Shown here: in pieces, positions 25,801-40,071 of the stretch | How the letters are laid out: each line of letters begins with the position of its first letter | How positions within the stretch are numbered: the first letter of the stretch is position 1 | From: Rostratula benghalensis | Taxonomy: Eukaryota; Chordata; Aves; Charadriiformes; Rostratulidae | Direction: 5' to 3' | DNA length: 64,000 nucleotides | NCBI GenBank assembly: GCA_013399305.1 | Contig: VXAI01000114.1 | Coordinates: 1,380,188-1,444,187, forward strand | Position numbers and translations under genes: made by a program | Notes under the pieces: model-generated | Database searches by the model: none | The model's input: only the letters and a program-made list of their open reading frames with translations | Told to the model about the DNA's origin: nothing

Positions 25801-28334
25801 GGTTGCTTTGCCAAAGAATTCTTAAGAGATTATTAAACTTATTAATGAAAATCCAGAAGTAATTTTGAGTGATTTCCCCCCCTTGTTTATAAGACAGTAA
25901 AATTAAACATGCCGTGGTTGTTATTTTTTCCAGGCAATGCAGGAAGGCAGGATCTGGCAATAGCAGCTGTCAAGATTCCAAACCCAAGAAATGCAAACAC
26001 CTACTGTCCAAATTATTGCTGTTCTGGTAGAAACAGGATAATAGTCTGTTGCAGTTCTGCTAATAAGCCAGAAAAGAACTGTATATTGCCAGTTAAATGT
26101 CTTTTTCACTGAGACAACTTTTCACAGTGAATCAGATGCACAACTTTTCCATTGTCTGTATTTCAGTTCAGTCCCCTATCTATCTTCACAAGAAGCACCA
26201 CTGGCCTCTTATTAACATGAATATCATGTTCAAAATGATAAGGTGTCCGATGGTGCTCAGAATTTGTGAGTAAAGCTCTCTAAATGGGGATTTTGGATCC
26301 TGAGTTCCAAACATCAGCAATGATTTAAACAATTAAGAACTTTGTTGGGAGCCAGAAGTCAAGGCTGCCAGAAGCCAAAAGATGTGTCTCATGGAAAATT
26401 CAGAATCAGCTGAAGACATAATTTTATTGCATAAATTCTTTTGAAAATATGAATGCTATGTTCATTAGTAAAGTAATGAAGTAATAATTTCAGAATATTT
26501 TAAACTTAGCAAAAGTCATATGAAATGGAGTATGAGGACAAAAATTTCTACAAATACAATCCCCAAAGAGAAACCATTGTGGAAATTTGTCTACATGCCA
26601 AAGACAATTCACTGTTTGGAGAGGTTTCATTCTTGGTTTCATTTCATACAGAAATATTAAAGTGATATGTAAGGCAGTGACAGCGAAATTTGAGTTTCTA
26701 TGTTTTTGAGTAATTGAGAGAATGGACACTGCTTAAAAAAAAATAAAAAAAAAGGAGACACCTGAAATGTTCAAAAAGACAAGAATATTGTATATACTAT
26801 AAGAAGAGATAATAAAGGAAAAAAAATTAGACGTTCAATAAAAGAGACATAAAATGAAGAGAAGATCCTGAAGCTTCTAAAGTTTATAGAGAAATAAAAC
26901 ACAGACAAGACAGGAGATCTAGTTTTGCTACATTGCAACTGAGTTGGTTGCATAGGTTAACACTCCAATGCACAAAGCTAAGTGTATCTTGCACATTTGT
27001 GGACATATATCAGCCAAAACCCTCTGCAGGCTGGGGCAATTTTATTTACACCAGTACACTGGCAACTCTTGTGGTTGTGCAGCCACATATTTTGAATGCA
27101 GCTACACTTGGGAAGGGGAAGGAGAGAATGCAGCAGGGTGAATGGTATCTTGTAAACAAGCTGTTACAGGAATTGATTTGTGTTGTATTACAGGGGTATT
27201 TATTAGTCCTTTCCAACTCTGTGCAGAGGACGCAGCTTTTGCCTACTAGTATAGCCTTGAATATGCATATATCTTTCTTCTGAGCACTATTTTGTGCTGT
27301 AGACCTGGTTTTGCTGGATAAACAATTGCTTCCTGCAGGTTGTTTGGTCACGCAGCAGAGTAGCTGCTTGCATAGGTATATTTGACATATAGAGCAGGTG
27401 GTTATGGCTGGGAGAGCCTTCCTGAGGCCACCTACCACTGGGCATCTATACTGAATGGTGCAGCTGTTTTCCAGAGTTTGTACTGCAAGAAAATCAGCAA
27501 AATGAGGAGGGAACATAATCGTACTGACTTGAAATGGCCACAATCATTCTACAAATTCTAGCTAATGAATTTGGTGTGGAGATCCTTGTGGATCCTGCAA
27601 ATTCAGTTCATGGAGCTATTCTTGAATTTTTTATGAATGTCTTGAAATTGCCAACTAGAGACCTCCTATCAAAGATTTTGCAACAGTAATTTAAGCTCAG
27701 AAACTTGTCTATGAACTTCAATATGGCAGTAAACTTTTAGTACTACTAACTGGCTGGAGCCAATAACCTCCTCCTAAATAGCAGAAAAGACAAATATGCG
27801 ATGTACTCACTTAAATCTGCAGCTGCTTATTCATTATACTCTGTAGACTGGTCTCTGTCAACACAAGCACTGGAGCAATGGCAGCTAGCAGAAACTAGGT
27901 ATAATAATAGACAAAACAGGGGTTACAACAGAGGTAAAGAATATTGCATGACTAAAAAGTATTGCATAAAAGGGGATAGATATGATATAAATCAAATGAT
28001 AAGCAGGGTAACAGAGGACCTGTGCAGAGAGTAATATCTGCATAGTGTTCCCAAGAGTAGAAGAAAGCCAGCTGGGAAAGAGAAGTTCAAATTTAAACAC
28101 CGAAAACATTATAAGATAGTAGCTGGTAGGGAAAAGGAAAAAGAGCATTAGTGGGACCATTCTCAAAGCCAATTATTGACTCAAAGGGAAGGATATAATG
28201 AGAGTAGAGCATTAAAGACAAGAATGGTAGAGTACCAGAAGAATCTCAGTTAGCTTAGTCTCTAAAGTAAAGAGAGACATGCAGGACCTGCCTGATTTTT
28301 CCAGCATTTGAGAACACATTTAATACTAACACTT

Positions 28335-28344
28335 CCCCCCCCCC
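28335..28344. repeat. Poly-C tract, 10 bases
   Basis: An uninterrupted C10 run, unusual in such AT-rich DNA. Confidence 0.95.
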
Positions 28345-30054
28345 TTTTATTTACTCCTACTGAGATGTGTACACACACATGTACACACTGCCTCAGACTC
28401 CTCTACAGCTAAGCATGACCCAGAAGTACAGTATCACCTTCTGCATTTGTTCATATTCTTGGAAAAATGCTCAAGGGAGGCAGTGCAGATCTGATACAAG
28501 GATGTCAATTTGTCCCTCTGTCTTAACAACGCAGCCAAGGTCTGACCTTCCCCAGCTTCCAGGGGTGCCTGTGTAGGGGAAGTAAGGAAAAACATGCCAG
28601 ACTATTATAGATGAAAAGAGCTTTAAAAATGGAAAGATGTTAATTAATATGCCATATATCTGTAACACATTTGGATTTTTAGATACCTTTGTTGGCCAAA
28701 GATATATGGATGAGATACTGGGATTATAGATGCTTATAAAGAAAGGTGTATACATACCTGTAAAGAAAAGTGTAGTGTATGTTTTTTCTACTCAGAAGAG
28801 GTTTAAACAATTTTTTAATATCTTCTGTGAATCACTACTAAAGAAAGTGGTAACTTCTCAAGCTTTAGTAAAAAAAGAAAACAACAGAAAAGCCTTTAGA
28901 TGCCCACAGTAGGTGGCATCAGCTACTGACCTACCTACTAATAAGGCAAATGAAAGGAAAACAGCCTGAGAGGAACTAAATAGCAGAGAGACAAAGTCTT
29001 GAGGGGAGAGCAGGCAAAGGAGGCATAGAGTGCTTAATTCACTAAAAAGCTCTGTCAAACCACAAGTTGAAGATTCTACCATATATAACAGTATAACAAC
29101 AGGAAAAAATACTTAATTGTATTATAGTCCTTTGACTAGAATACTGCTGGTATTGAATTGCTGAAACCAGAAAGTCTAATAAGGGTCTTTATGAAAATAA
29201 CGTATAGCCTGAGAGCAATCACAGGGGATAGCTGGCCTTCTGCTTGCTGTTATAGGACCTCAGTCCTACTGGATGATCTATGAGAAATAGCTCTGAAATC
29301 AAATCTGGCTGGTCTGGCTTCAAAATCAGCACCTTATGCATTTATTCTTTAAATAGAAACATGGGAGAGAATAAATTAAACAGAAAAGTCAGAATCATAA
29401 TTATAAATGCCTTCCACAGCTACTTTGGAAATGTGTAATGCTTATTAGAGTTTCTGAATCTGTTTCTGTCCCTTAAAACCTCCCAATAATAATTAGTAAA
29501 CAGATTTCCTTAGAACCTACTTATACTGCACTCACTTCTAATGAAATAGATACTTGAAACTTAGTTTTAAAAATAATAAACTTCATTGTTAAGCTGTTCA
29601 TTAGTTATTTTTTACATTTACCATAAGATCAGCATTAAGTCTTCAATTAGTTAATTTATCTATATATTGAATACCTGGATTGATATATTTTGTATAGTTA
29701 TGTCTTGTTAAATCTATATACACATATTTAATACACAGGTAATGTCTGGCCGAAACATCATTTTGATAAGACCTTGTAAGAACTTCTTCAGCGACAGGAC
29801 AGTTCTGCTACTAGTGGTACACCTCTGTTATTTCTGGTTATGTATGTTTCATTGTAATTGCAGAAATTAACCATGTTTTCTTTGGTACTTGCCTGATTTT
29901 ACATTTATAACAAGCATAATTTGGTGTGGTTTTATCCCTGAGAAAGAAACAAGATGAAAATCTTTTAAAAAAATGCATGTATTTTCACATTTTTTTATTG
30001 GATTAGCAGACAGGAGGATTGAAGCACCAATGTCTTCTTGCAAGTTACCCTACC

Positions 30055-30073
30055 AAAAAAAAAAAAAAAAAAA
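30055..30073. repeat. Poly-A tract, 19 bases
   Basis: Uninterrupted A run, followed by A-rich sequence. Confidence 0.95.
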
Positions 30074-32816
30074 TAGAAAAGAAGCATCTATACAGAATTC
30101 TTGCCTTTTTGTTTGGACAGATTCCTGCAATTTCTTCCCAGGGCTTTAGTGACTCCTGGAAATTTCTCATATAGCCCATACCGTCAGCAGGATTCTTTCC
30201 CAGATTTCTCACCCTTTTTAATTTGTATCCCTTAGTTACCTGCTCCATCTTTTCCTTCCCCCTCCCTTCTGCTTCAACACTAATAGGCCTGCTGGAATCC
30301 ACCTTCTAAATGAAATCAGTCAAGTCACCTTAGCTTTGATTGCTTTATTCCCATGCTGTAGAAAGAAAGCACTCTGTTGAATCAAAAATGTTCTACATTC
30401 AATTGTCATAAATAACAATGCATAGCAAAGAACTTAGGCTATCAACATAAACAATACAATATGAAAGCGTGCTTCAAACCAGATGCTGCTTTATTTCTGC
30501 CCAAACAGTTTGAAGAGCCTGTTAAAATGCTTCAAGTTGCTGTTTACAGAGGGTCAAATGAACATTTTTCAATGAAATGTGTCCCTTCTGGTTCCTTAAT
30601 GATTAAATACAGTGGAACAATAGCCATTTAAAATAGCAAAAGAATATCCGATGATTTTTTATTGTTAGGATTGTTAAAATAGGAGGAGTTGAAAAGCTTT
30701 GTGTGAGGTGAGAGAAAAATGCTCTGACAGCATCGGAGCCATCTCAAAGATTTTGACAATTTGTCAAAAATCACTGTACTTTCCAAGTAGCCTTTTGCAG
30801 GACTCCTGGGAAAATAAACAACATATTTCCTTCACTCAGACTAACAAACATTTTTTCTCACAGTCCCCCAAAAATGTTGTGTTGTGCCTCCCTACCCCAA
30901 AAAACGCATTTCCAAACACAGATCTTCCTTCCTGGAGGAAACAATCTATCCAATTAAATTCTGCACACTTGTGCTTTGGGAAAAGCATTCTCTCTAAAGC
31001 CCAACACTCCAGATTTGTTTCCCAGATCTTGCTCCTGCTCTCCTGCTCACCTATGTCAGAATTCAGCCGACTGCAGGTATTCCGTTTGTTTACATGTCAT
31101 TAAAAGTGCAATTGATTTGGGTTTTGTTAGCAGAACTTCAACCTTTAGAATACATTTTAATTATAAGATAGAACTGAATTTCATTGATAAAGCAACTGTA
31201 TTGGTGCAAAGAGATTCAGGCATTTGGAATGTCAAATGTTGACCTATCTAAGATTGAAGATGATCTTGTTTAATAAGAAAATAATAATTTTTACAACAAA
31301 AAAAAGAAATAAAAAAATGGAGGGGAAAAATGTAAATAACACTTTTGTTGAAAGTGATCTGGAACAAAATTGTTTTTCTTTTCATGTTTGATCAAAGCAT
31401 TAATAACTTGTCAGGATTTTGAAATTCAGAGGTATTGGGCTACTGCACCTCTGTTGCAACCCTCTGGAGGAATATCATTTGTTATTTGTGACTTTTACTC
31501 CATCCAGCTATCCATACTTAAGCCATGCAGAGCCGCATTTGGTGCATAATGAAAACGAAGTCACCAACATTTATGTTAAATTCACATTATTGTTTTGGAG
31601 AGTCTGACTTTTTGCATAAACATACTCAGTATGTGACCATCAAAATAGCCAAGCAATAACATGTAATAAGTTTTTGCTGTGTGAACTTCCATACTTAGTC
31701 ATATCTCCCTCATGTGCTGGGAGCTTTATAAGGTATATGACTAATAAATGAGGTTCTTATTAAACATGATCCATTTAGATGGGGTATATAATTGTCTTCC
31801 TTAAGAGATGAATTTTACAGGTTGGATTTCACAGTGCTTCTGCATAAGAATACTGTTTGTTTCAAAAGATAAGTTCTTAAAACCCTTCTTGGCCCCACAG
31901 AGATAAGTTTACATTCTTTTTGGTCTTTATGTGTATGTGCAGCGGGGCAAGAATGTATAGGGAGCTTTCTTCCAAACATTTAAGCCTTCCCAGGCAGTAC
32001 TGAGCTCCAGAAATTCCTACCTCTGGTGAGAACAAGATCCGCTTTCTTATGCCTCATGTCCTAAAAGGGCCATGAATGTGTCAGGGGGATATAAAATAGT
32101 CTGCAAAACTGGTAAGAGCTAGGGCAATTAATAGTATACTGGTGGGGTTATTCTCTTGTGGATTTGACTGAAGGGGTGTTGCAGCACGTGTGGGAGTGTT
32201 GTGGGACAGGTAAAGCTGAGATCCACAGAGGATTTTGCTCTGTGACATGTAAGGCAGCATGCAACAGTCTTTGCTAGCCTGTTAGCAGATTTACAGGAGT
32301 TTCTGGCTATTTGGGAGAGAAATAGAAAAGTGTAGAAAGTGCATACATATACGTATGAAAGCATATATAGAAAGCAATATAGAAATGTGGGTGTTGCTTG
32401 GGTTTACAGGTCTTACAGCAGCTCCCCTTGCTCCCCAGCCCCACCTTTATGATTGCAGGCTCCATCTCTTCTCCCTCCTGCTTCGCACTGAACCCCCACC
32501 AATGGGCTTAGATTGCACAATACAGGGTTGGGTGGACCAGTCAGATGATGGCTTTTATTGGATGAAAATTCAGCAAAATGAGTAAGAAAAGGTCACTAGT
32601 GTGTCGAAAATCCTACTAGCCATCAGAAATGGGTACAGTAGCCAGGCTGCCTCTAACATACTCCATTTCCACAGATAACAACTGATGCCCATTAGGTCCA
32701 GCTCAGCTGCACACATTAAGCTCTTTGCACTGCATGAACTCCCATGCTAAGTGAAGTGCATCCACTGTAACTGATTTTCTACACCTCTACCTTAGCTTTC
32801 TTGAAGAACTATGGGG

Positions 32817-32837
32817 AAAAAAAAAAAAAAAAAAAAA
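32817..32837. repeat. Poly-A tract, 21 bases
   Basis: Uninterrupted A run followed by GAAGAAAAAGG. No retrocopy body was recognised next to it. Confidence 0.95.
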
Positions 32838-33158
32838 GAAGAAAAAGGTATTTGTTCATTATTGTCCATTCTTTATCTCTCTTTAATTACATTTTTATCC
32901 TTCCCTGCCTTTCCGCCTTCAAGAACAAATTTTAAAACTACACAAGAGAAAAAACATCTGTGAGTTTTACCTTATAGCATGAGTTTCCCATCCTCAGGTA
33001 CAGTATCCTGGTTTCAATGGAAATGTGGTAAAATCGTTGCTTTCCAAGGCATTATATCAAGTTTACACTGTTAAAGTGAATAGAAATTCTGGCTCAGATC
33101 CTTCCATACGTAGGGTACAAGATACATAATTTTAGCTAGGCTTCTTTGCAAATTCCAG

Positions 33159-33220
33159 GAAGAATCTGGTGAAAGAAGCAGCATATTATGGTTATGACAA
33201 TCCTACCTTCAGGCAAAATG
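33159..33220 (+). other. Exon-like open segment, unrecognised
   Basis: A 62-bp segment has a possible acceptor (TTTGCAAATTCCAG, with a weak pyrimidine tract) and a good donor (AAAATG then GTGAGC). One frame is open from 33136 to a stop at 33358-33360; within the segment it encodes VKEAAYYGYDNPTFRQN, which includes a YDNPTF motif of the NPxF/NPxY type found in the tails of membrane proteins. Taken as an exon it would be phase 2 at the start and phase 1 at the end. I do not recognise the protein, no partner exon was found, and a random ORF is quite possible. Confidence 0.18.
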
Positions 33221-34325
33221 GTGAGCCAGATGATCCCCCTTTCTGGCCATTTTATTATGATTCATTCTATGATTTTCCCATCCACCTTCCTCAGTTTCTT
33301 TTAGGAATTCATCATGTCTCCATCTATGAATATGCACAGGACACTAAAGAAGTTCCCTAACAACTTTCTGACCCATTCCAGGAAGAGGACAGAAGTGCTG
33401 GACCATCACTCTTCCCCTTGCACAGAAGGGTGTACAGTTAGGGAATAGGCAAAAGGCAGTGTTGGCTTCTTTCATCCATCCCTCCTCCTTTTGACCCTCT
33501 TCCACCTTCCTGCTAGCAAGCAGGAGCTCAAAAAAGAAACTCAGTGCAAGAGAGGGGGATGGTGTGTTTTGCTTCCCTTTAGGAAGGTTACAGTTCAGTG
33601 CTTTCTTGCACACTCACCTTTCTCCACTTAAACAGAAAGTCAGTCCCTTATGAATTCACACCCAGGAACATTTCACCTATCTACAAGATTAGCTTTCTCA
33701 TTGATGTTATTTGGGTTCATGAACTTTTTTTAAAATATATCTTTGGTACAGAACTGATAATTACTTCTCCCTAGTAAATTTATCTGAGAACTACACCAAT
33801 CCTTTCTGCAGGTGCCTAGAGGGTTTGCACATTTCCTGCACTGTGTATATCTCTGTCAATTACTGTATTAATCCCTTTGTTTCACAGAACTTTTAGTAAG
33901 ATCATAAGCAGTGCCTTGTTGCCATAGATGTTTGAAAACACTGTTGTCAGTTAAGTTTTGGACTGCATTAGCTTAGTTTGAGCCTCATGATTTTCTGCTG
34001 CCAGCACTCAGTTATGATCTTCAGAATGTTCACTTAAGAGCATCCTGAAGATACATTAAAATCAAATCCCACAAATTGCCAATATTAAGAAAAAATTCAT
34101 AGCTGACTTTTTTAGATATTTGTGTAAGAATTGTTGGCCCACCCACATGCTGTACAGAAAAATCAGTGCATACATCACTCACTTTGCTTGAATTGGCTGA
34201 GCTTTCAAATGAGTGACATATACACGTACTCAAAAGATCTGTACACACAAGCTCAACTGGTATCTTTGGCAGCTCCAGCAAAGGGAGGAATATGAGCCCG
34301 AAATAAAAAAATTGCACATACAGGG

Positions 34326-34398
34326 GGAATCCTGTTCTCCTTTTGCTAACACAGATGTAAATCAGGAGTATGCCTTTGACAGTCAGTGGTGCTACAGG
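34326..34398. repeat. Decayed palindromic element fragment (TGTAAATCAGGAGTA type)
   Basis: The block GATGTAAATCAGGAGTATGC at 34354-34373, followed by GACAGTCAGTGGTGCTAC, matches the central part of the same ancient amniote repeat group, whose usual form is a GTGTAAATCAGGAGTAACTC block followed by GAAGTCAGTGG. One arm and part of the centre are kept. The short frame crossing it is a by-product. Confidence 0.5.
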
Positions 34399-37300
34399 CA
34401 GTGTTATTGAGCAGGGAATCGGGGCCAGGACAGAGGCGTGGAATATTGCCAACTCGAAGCAATATTAAGTTGATACCCACTCTAAAATCCTATGGAAGCC
34501 CTCATCTCCAAGTTTATCAACCCATGACTACAGATGCTTAAATAAGAAAGAAAAAGCCCCTGTGTGTTTGTGAAATCTGGCCTTTATTTTATATCACTCT
34601 CATGACAAAAAGTGTTAGAAAAATGTCTTAAACCACTACTTGGGGATTTCCTCCAAGCACTATGCCAGCTGCTCTCAACCTCCATTGTGAAATGATGGGC
34701 TGCTGGCATAGCCAAAGTACTTTACACTCCAGCAACCACTAGATGCATAGCAGCCCTTTGGGAGTCATTACCAACTGGTGTAATTTAGGGCAGCCCCGAG
34801 GCAGGTCTAAGTCACAGTCTCCAGAACCTGGGGGCTATAAAGGTGGCATAACACCTCTCCTCTAGGTCTATAATTTGCAATAACATTTACAATACTGACT
34901 ACATCATATTATTTCCATGTTTAATTAGAGTAAAGAATATCAAACATTTTACTTTAACGCTACCCCGTGTGCTGTTACCAGCTCTGCATGTGATTTAATG
35001 GGTGATCAATCATTCACATATCAGTGGTGATGTAAACCTGATGTTCATTTGCTCTTTTTCACTTCATGCATGGATCTCATGTAACAAGAAAAGAAATATC
35101 TACCAAGAATGTGGTAGTTCTGCATTGCTGTTAAATCTCAGCGAGCCCTCCTAGAATGCAGGAAATAAGGTAGCATCATTTTACAGACCAACTTTTCAGT
35201 GGCATCGTTCCAAGTCTGTGCTATTGGCCAGCATGGCTTACACTTTGTTTTAATGGCCAAATATGTGATGCTTGACATGTCAAGTCAGCTGCTATTTTTT
35301 TCAAATGAGTAGATATTGTTGATACAGCTGTGAAAGGATCCTTTCTCCTTTCCAAAGAATTACCGCTAAATTGTGTTACTCAAAGAGAGACCCTCTTCAT
35401 TGCCTAACAAATGCTCTGAAATAAAGGTTGAAGATGTTAAAATATTTTTGCCCCATCATCATTTTCCTTTCAGTCCCTTATTTCTACCCACCTGATCTGA
35501 TACTGCTGTCCATTTATATTTCAAGACGGTATTATACTGCCATATGTCTCCAGATACAACTTCCACTGAAATCAACAAGAAAACTGTCTTCATGAAATCT
35601 GAAGGATTAGACCTCTTAAGGGAAAAAATTGTGACATTTATTCCACTGGTTTAGGTCAGTGAGCAGAGTCCATCTGGGCTCAGGAAGACACTGGGCATAG
35701 GACAGTCAGGGTCAGTGGTGTCCCATGCTAGGGAAGGAGGATCTGCAGTGTGTGGAGGCAGAGGGATACCTCACAGAGCTGTTCCGGCGAGCTCAGAAGC
35801 TGGGCACGGTGTGTGAGTGCCTGTGTACCCAGGGGCTGAGGAAGGGGCTGGGGTGTCCCTGATATGCCAGCACAGAGGACACATGGGTACCATTCCTACC
35901 TCTGTGCTGCTCTGCAAGTGCTTCTGTGTAACTCAAGGACAGCTTCCAAATGCCTCTACCCAGGGCCAAGAACAGGAAAGGAACCTGAAACCTGCCAGGG
36001 AAAAGGGAGTAATTATTTTGCCAGTGGTAAGAACACAACTTTGTTGTAATCATAGTAATAAAACAAAAGCTGACAAGTGATGACTTCTCTGAGGTGCTTT
36101 TAACCTCCATTAATTTTTGATATTATTGATAAAGCAAATTAATACATATTTCAAAACAAGCAAAGCACAAAAAGGCATCAAAACCAAACTGAAATCATTG
36201 AATCTTATTTGTACAGCATGCCATTAAAATAATGTAAATCTCCTCCTGTAAATTAACTTCATGCATAACTAGAAATTATTAGCATGCATATATACCAACC
36301 TCTGTGTTTGTAATTTTAACACACATCCTAATAAACTCTGGGGTTTTTATTCACTTACACTCTGAAAATATTACTCTGTATGAATGCATAGGAGCTCTGA
36401 GGAAGAGCTAGCAGGAAGAATTGAAGCTGTCACTGAGCCTCCCAGGCCGTAAGGGTGGATTTCCCTCCCATGGCAGGGACAAGTGGGGAGACCACTCACC
36501 TAATAACCATTCCACATATTTGAGAGTACAAGGGAACACCTGAAATCATGGGGAGTGAATATTTCAGAACAATGCGCAAATAATGCTTTTAGACATCTAC
36601 AACAGTGGAGTTCATACCTTAATCCCATGGCAGTGGGGAATTTTCCCAAATCCGGAGAGGGAATAGACCCCCCTTTTAACTAGTATTATGGCAAATGGAA
36701 CAGAGAACAGTCTCCACAACAAAACTCATAATCTCTAGTTTTGTTGTGAGGGACAGTGTGGGAGTAAACACTGCAAATAAATATCACTAAATAAGCATGT
36801 ATATTTTCTGGGGCAAATTTTTTGACCATAAAGCAAGCATCTAAAATCCATGTTTGCATGATTGGTGGGAGGTTGATAAGAAAGTGGTAATATTTAAGTT
36901 CATTTTTTCAGAGTTTTATGGTCAATTCTCTAGAAAATTAATTAAAAACAACGCCAATATGTGCAACAGCTCTTACCTGAATCCGCAAAAATGTGTGTCA
37001 TCTGCTTCCTGGAAAGAAAACAAACAAAAGTCTGATGTTGTGGTACTAAACATATCAGTCCCAATAGGAACACAGCCCTAGAAAAGAATTATACCTTAAC
37101 AAAATCAGTTTTATTAAATTAATTTCCTTGGTGTTTAATAGTTAGAGTCATAGAAGTTCATAAAGGCATATCTGAATGCCATGATAAGTGGCTGGAGAAA
37201 AATACTCCCTAATTTGACTATCTGAAAAAGGTTGAGGAGAAACCTAGACTGAGATCCCATTCACTAATATCTTCTATCTGCTTTGCTGACTTCAGGTAGT

Positions 37301-40019
37301 CAGAACAGATCTGAACCCAGACTGAGTCGATGCATACTACGTTCTGGGGAATTTAGCAAGTTCCTCGTAGGATATTTCTTTCAAAACTGGGAGTAAAAGG
37401 CATTGTGAAAAACCTCTGCCAAGCTCTTGGTGTCTTAAGAGCCTGAAAGAATTAAATCCTCCCTCAAATGTGTTCATGACAGACTTTGTTTTAGTTCTTG
37501 TTCTTGTATGCTCTGAAAACAATAATGTTTATGAGCTCCGAATGGGCATTTGGGAATAAAAGGATAAACAAACAGGAATATTCAATTCAATATTTCTCAG
37601 ATACAGAGATAAAGCCTTATTTTAATTAAGCATTTTGTAGTTCTGCCTGCATCAGTATTAAAGCTGCAAATTTATACAAGGCAATTTAGTGTTTGAGCGT
37701 AGAGATAATAATCCACATTTTCTGAAACTAGCCAAGAGGGCTGGCTCCTGCCTAGAATTATTTACATTCTTTGACCCTTTAGGCTCAACTCTTTATCCAA
37801 CCATATTTATCTAGCAGAATTTGTACCCTAACTTGTTTGTATTTTACGCAGTTGGCATTAAGACTGCAGCAGAATTTCACTAGTATCTGGCATATTCTTG
37901 ATAGCGCATCTGGTGAGTATGGACACTGTTCATTAGAATAGTTTTGCAAACCGATAACATGCCAAAGATTTGACAAAAGTACTTATGGTAGATGTCAATC
38001 AATTTTCTTTGCCAGTTTAAACAAGTACCCTTCTGGGCATAATTTTGATCTATTCTGACACATAAAACATAATGAGCATTATCTTGAGGCTTCGTAAATG
38101 AACACAAGTGCTCATACTATGTATACTACATGTAAATCACTAAACAAATATAGCAACAGGAAAGGTGATATTTATATAAATTACCAGCAAAAATCTTTGA
38201 GGAAGAGCAGGCAGAGCAAGGCAAATAAAGACTGTAGGAAGGACAGGGAGGACAGTGATCAAACAACCCAGCAGTGACTAGTATTACTAGTTTTTACATT
38301 ATTCCTCAATTTGGTCTTCTCCAAGGAGAAGAGACTCCTAGTGTGAATGACAAAGCCAGAAATGGGTCTTCCAAGAAGGTTGAGACACCTTTCACCCGTG
38401 AACTTATGCTGGACTGGGGGATTACATGTGTGATGGACTAAATATATATTCTCCTCTCTTTATTCCTGTTATTTGCATATAGATTTTAATTTGTCAATTT
38501 CCTAAGCTACATTTCAATAGTGATTACATGCTAATAATGAAGTGGGAGTAAACAAAAATGCAAAAAGAGCTATAAATCTTACTTTTGTTCAATAAATTGC
38601 ATAAACAAAGTACAGACCATTTTGGTCTTTCACACAAACATGTTGAGTTTCGTTTAAATATGTACTGGTAGAACGTTTCAGATCTGCTGAATACAGTAGG
38701 TATTTATGCTTTTATTTTAAATGGGGATTACAAATTATTCGCCTTTTGTCATGCACAATATGCATATTATGGTTTGGATATTGTGTTACCAATTCACTGT
38801 AACTAAGTACTTCGGCACTTAAAAAAAAAAAAGCCATTTTTGACCCAATAGACCATAATAGAGGCTTTCAAGCTTGTTTGAGGCAGCTGCCATGAACTGA
38901 AAAAGTCATACAAAACATGCTGTATATAGAGCAATTTAATATGTAGAAACGTGCATTTTCAGTAAGATATGATGGCTGATTCAGGCTCTTAAATAAATGA
39001 AAGTACTGGTCCCCATTATCTTCTGACAGTGAAGAAGACTTCACATTAATCCTGTCAATAGCTACTAACTAGCAGGTGAAGTTACCAAACTACCTCCCCT
39101 CCTTCCTGGGGATGGTGATCCCATGTATGACCAACGTGAGCTTTTATGGGCGTGTGAAAGCAATGCTGTAGCACTGAGAAACTGTGAGAGAACCAGACAA
39201 TTCAGCCAAAAATGTATTTTAAGAGTATTTTTAGTGGTTTAAATAAAAACACATTCTTGTTTTTTTAATGTGGTTTTCACTATGTTCCATCTTTTTAAAT
39301 TTAGCCTATTGCGTCAATATTTTATATGCCATCATGAATGCTGTCCTCTTGTTAATGAAATAATGATTCAAGCCACATAATTAAAACCAGTTGGTTTGTC
39401 AAATTCTGAGCTTAAGAACAATTCTGTAAGATGACTATGGAGAAAATAAACAGAACCTTGATAATCCCTCATTGGTAATTAACTACTGATGCTAAGGGAT
39501 AATTCTCTTCAGTTCTCTCAAATCAGGACCCTGATGCCATCTGGCAAGGCTACCAGGCCTCCTACTAGCAATTCAGAAGAAAATATGACTCTTACAGACC
39601 CTCTGTCATATTTGTCAGTCTCATGTGGGTGTCGCAGCTACCATACAGCATCTCAGATGCCACTGGACACTCCTCTTTTGGCCAGTGTGTCAAACCCTAG
39701 AGATTTATATCTTAAATTCTTAATATGATTTGTATAAGCATGGAGGAGGGCTGTGGGAAGCTGTGTGTTTGTTTATATGTATTATGCAAGCATGTATAAT
39801 AAATGTACATAAATGTGTGTGTGCTGACATACACATGTATTAAATAGCAGTGATTTAAACTTGCTATAAAAATGATAATTTTTTCCCCTAAAAAAATTAT
39901 TTCCTTATTTATTTGATTTTATTTTTAACAAGAGGACTACAACAACCAAAGCTCACAGTGTTTCCTTCTTCCACTGAATAATCATTACAAGTTCTAAATA
40001 AAGAATCAAGTGCCAGAGC

Positions 40020-40071
40020 CAAAGCACACTGAAGTCAATAGGAGTCTTTTCATTTACTTCAATGGGCTTTG
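40020..40071. repeat. Decayed inverted-repeat element (TGAAGTCAATAGG)
   Basis: The left arm at 40020-40040 contains CACTGAAGTCAATAGGAGTC and the right arm at 40051-40071 contains TTACTTCAATGGGCTTTG. The arms are complementary at 17 of 21 positions around a 10-base centre. The theme of AAGTCAATGG facing its own complement recurs at several other places in the window. Confidence 0.7.

Larger units (their letters stand above)
10897..33158. other. Noncoding, mostly unique AT-rich DNA
   Basis: No recognisable gene. The longest open frame (27046-27543, minus, 165 codons) starts at TTG, encodes a cysteine-rich but featureless product and is opposed by an unrelated plus-strand frame, as expected by chance. 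Short direct repeats occur at 20594-20614 (TTTGACTTCA twice), 23787-23810 (AAACTATTC twice) and 24143-24172 (TGGACAAAT twice). A C-rich run at 14902-14924 is close to, but short of, a quadruplex motif on the minus strand. Confidence 0.8.

Noticed and set aside
27046..27543. Longest open frame (minus, 165 codons)
   Set aside because: It starts at TTG, has no recognisable domain, and overlaps an opposing chance frame. In a vertebrate genome a frame of this length is expected by chance in 64 kb.
32817..32837. Poly-A as the tail of a processed pseudogene
   Set aside because: No gene-like sequence upstream and no flanking target-site duplication visible.
34030..34452. 140-codon minus frame
   Set aside because: Part of it runs through a decayed repeat fragment at 34326-34398, so the open frame is incidental.
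34837..34844. TATAAAGG box
   Set aside because: No gene, initiator or CpG-rich promoter follows, and the surrounding sequence looks repeat-derived.
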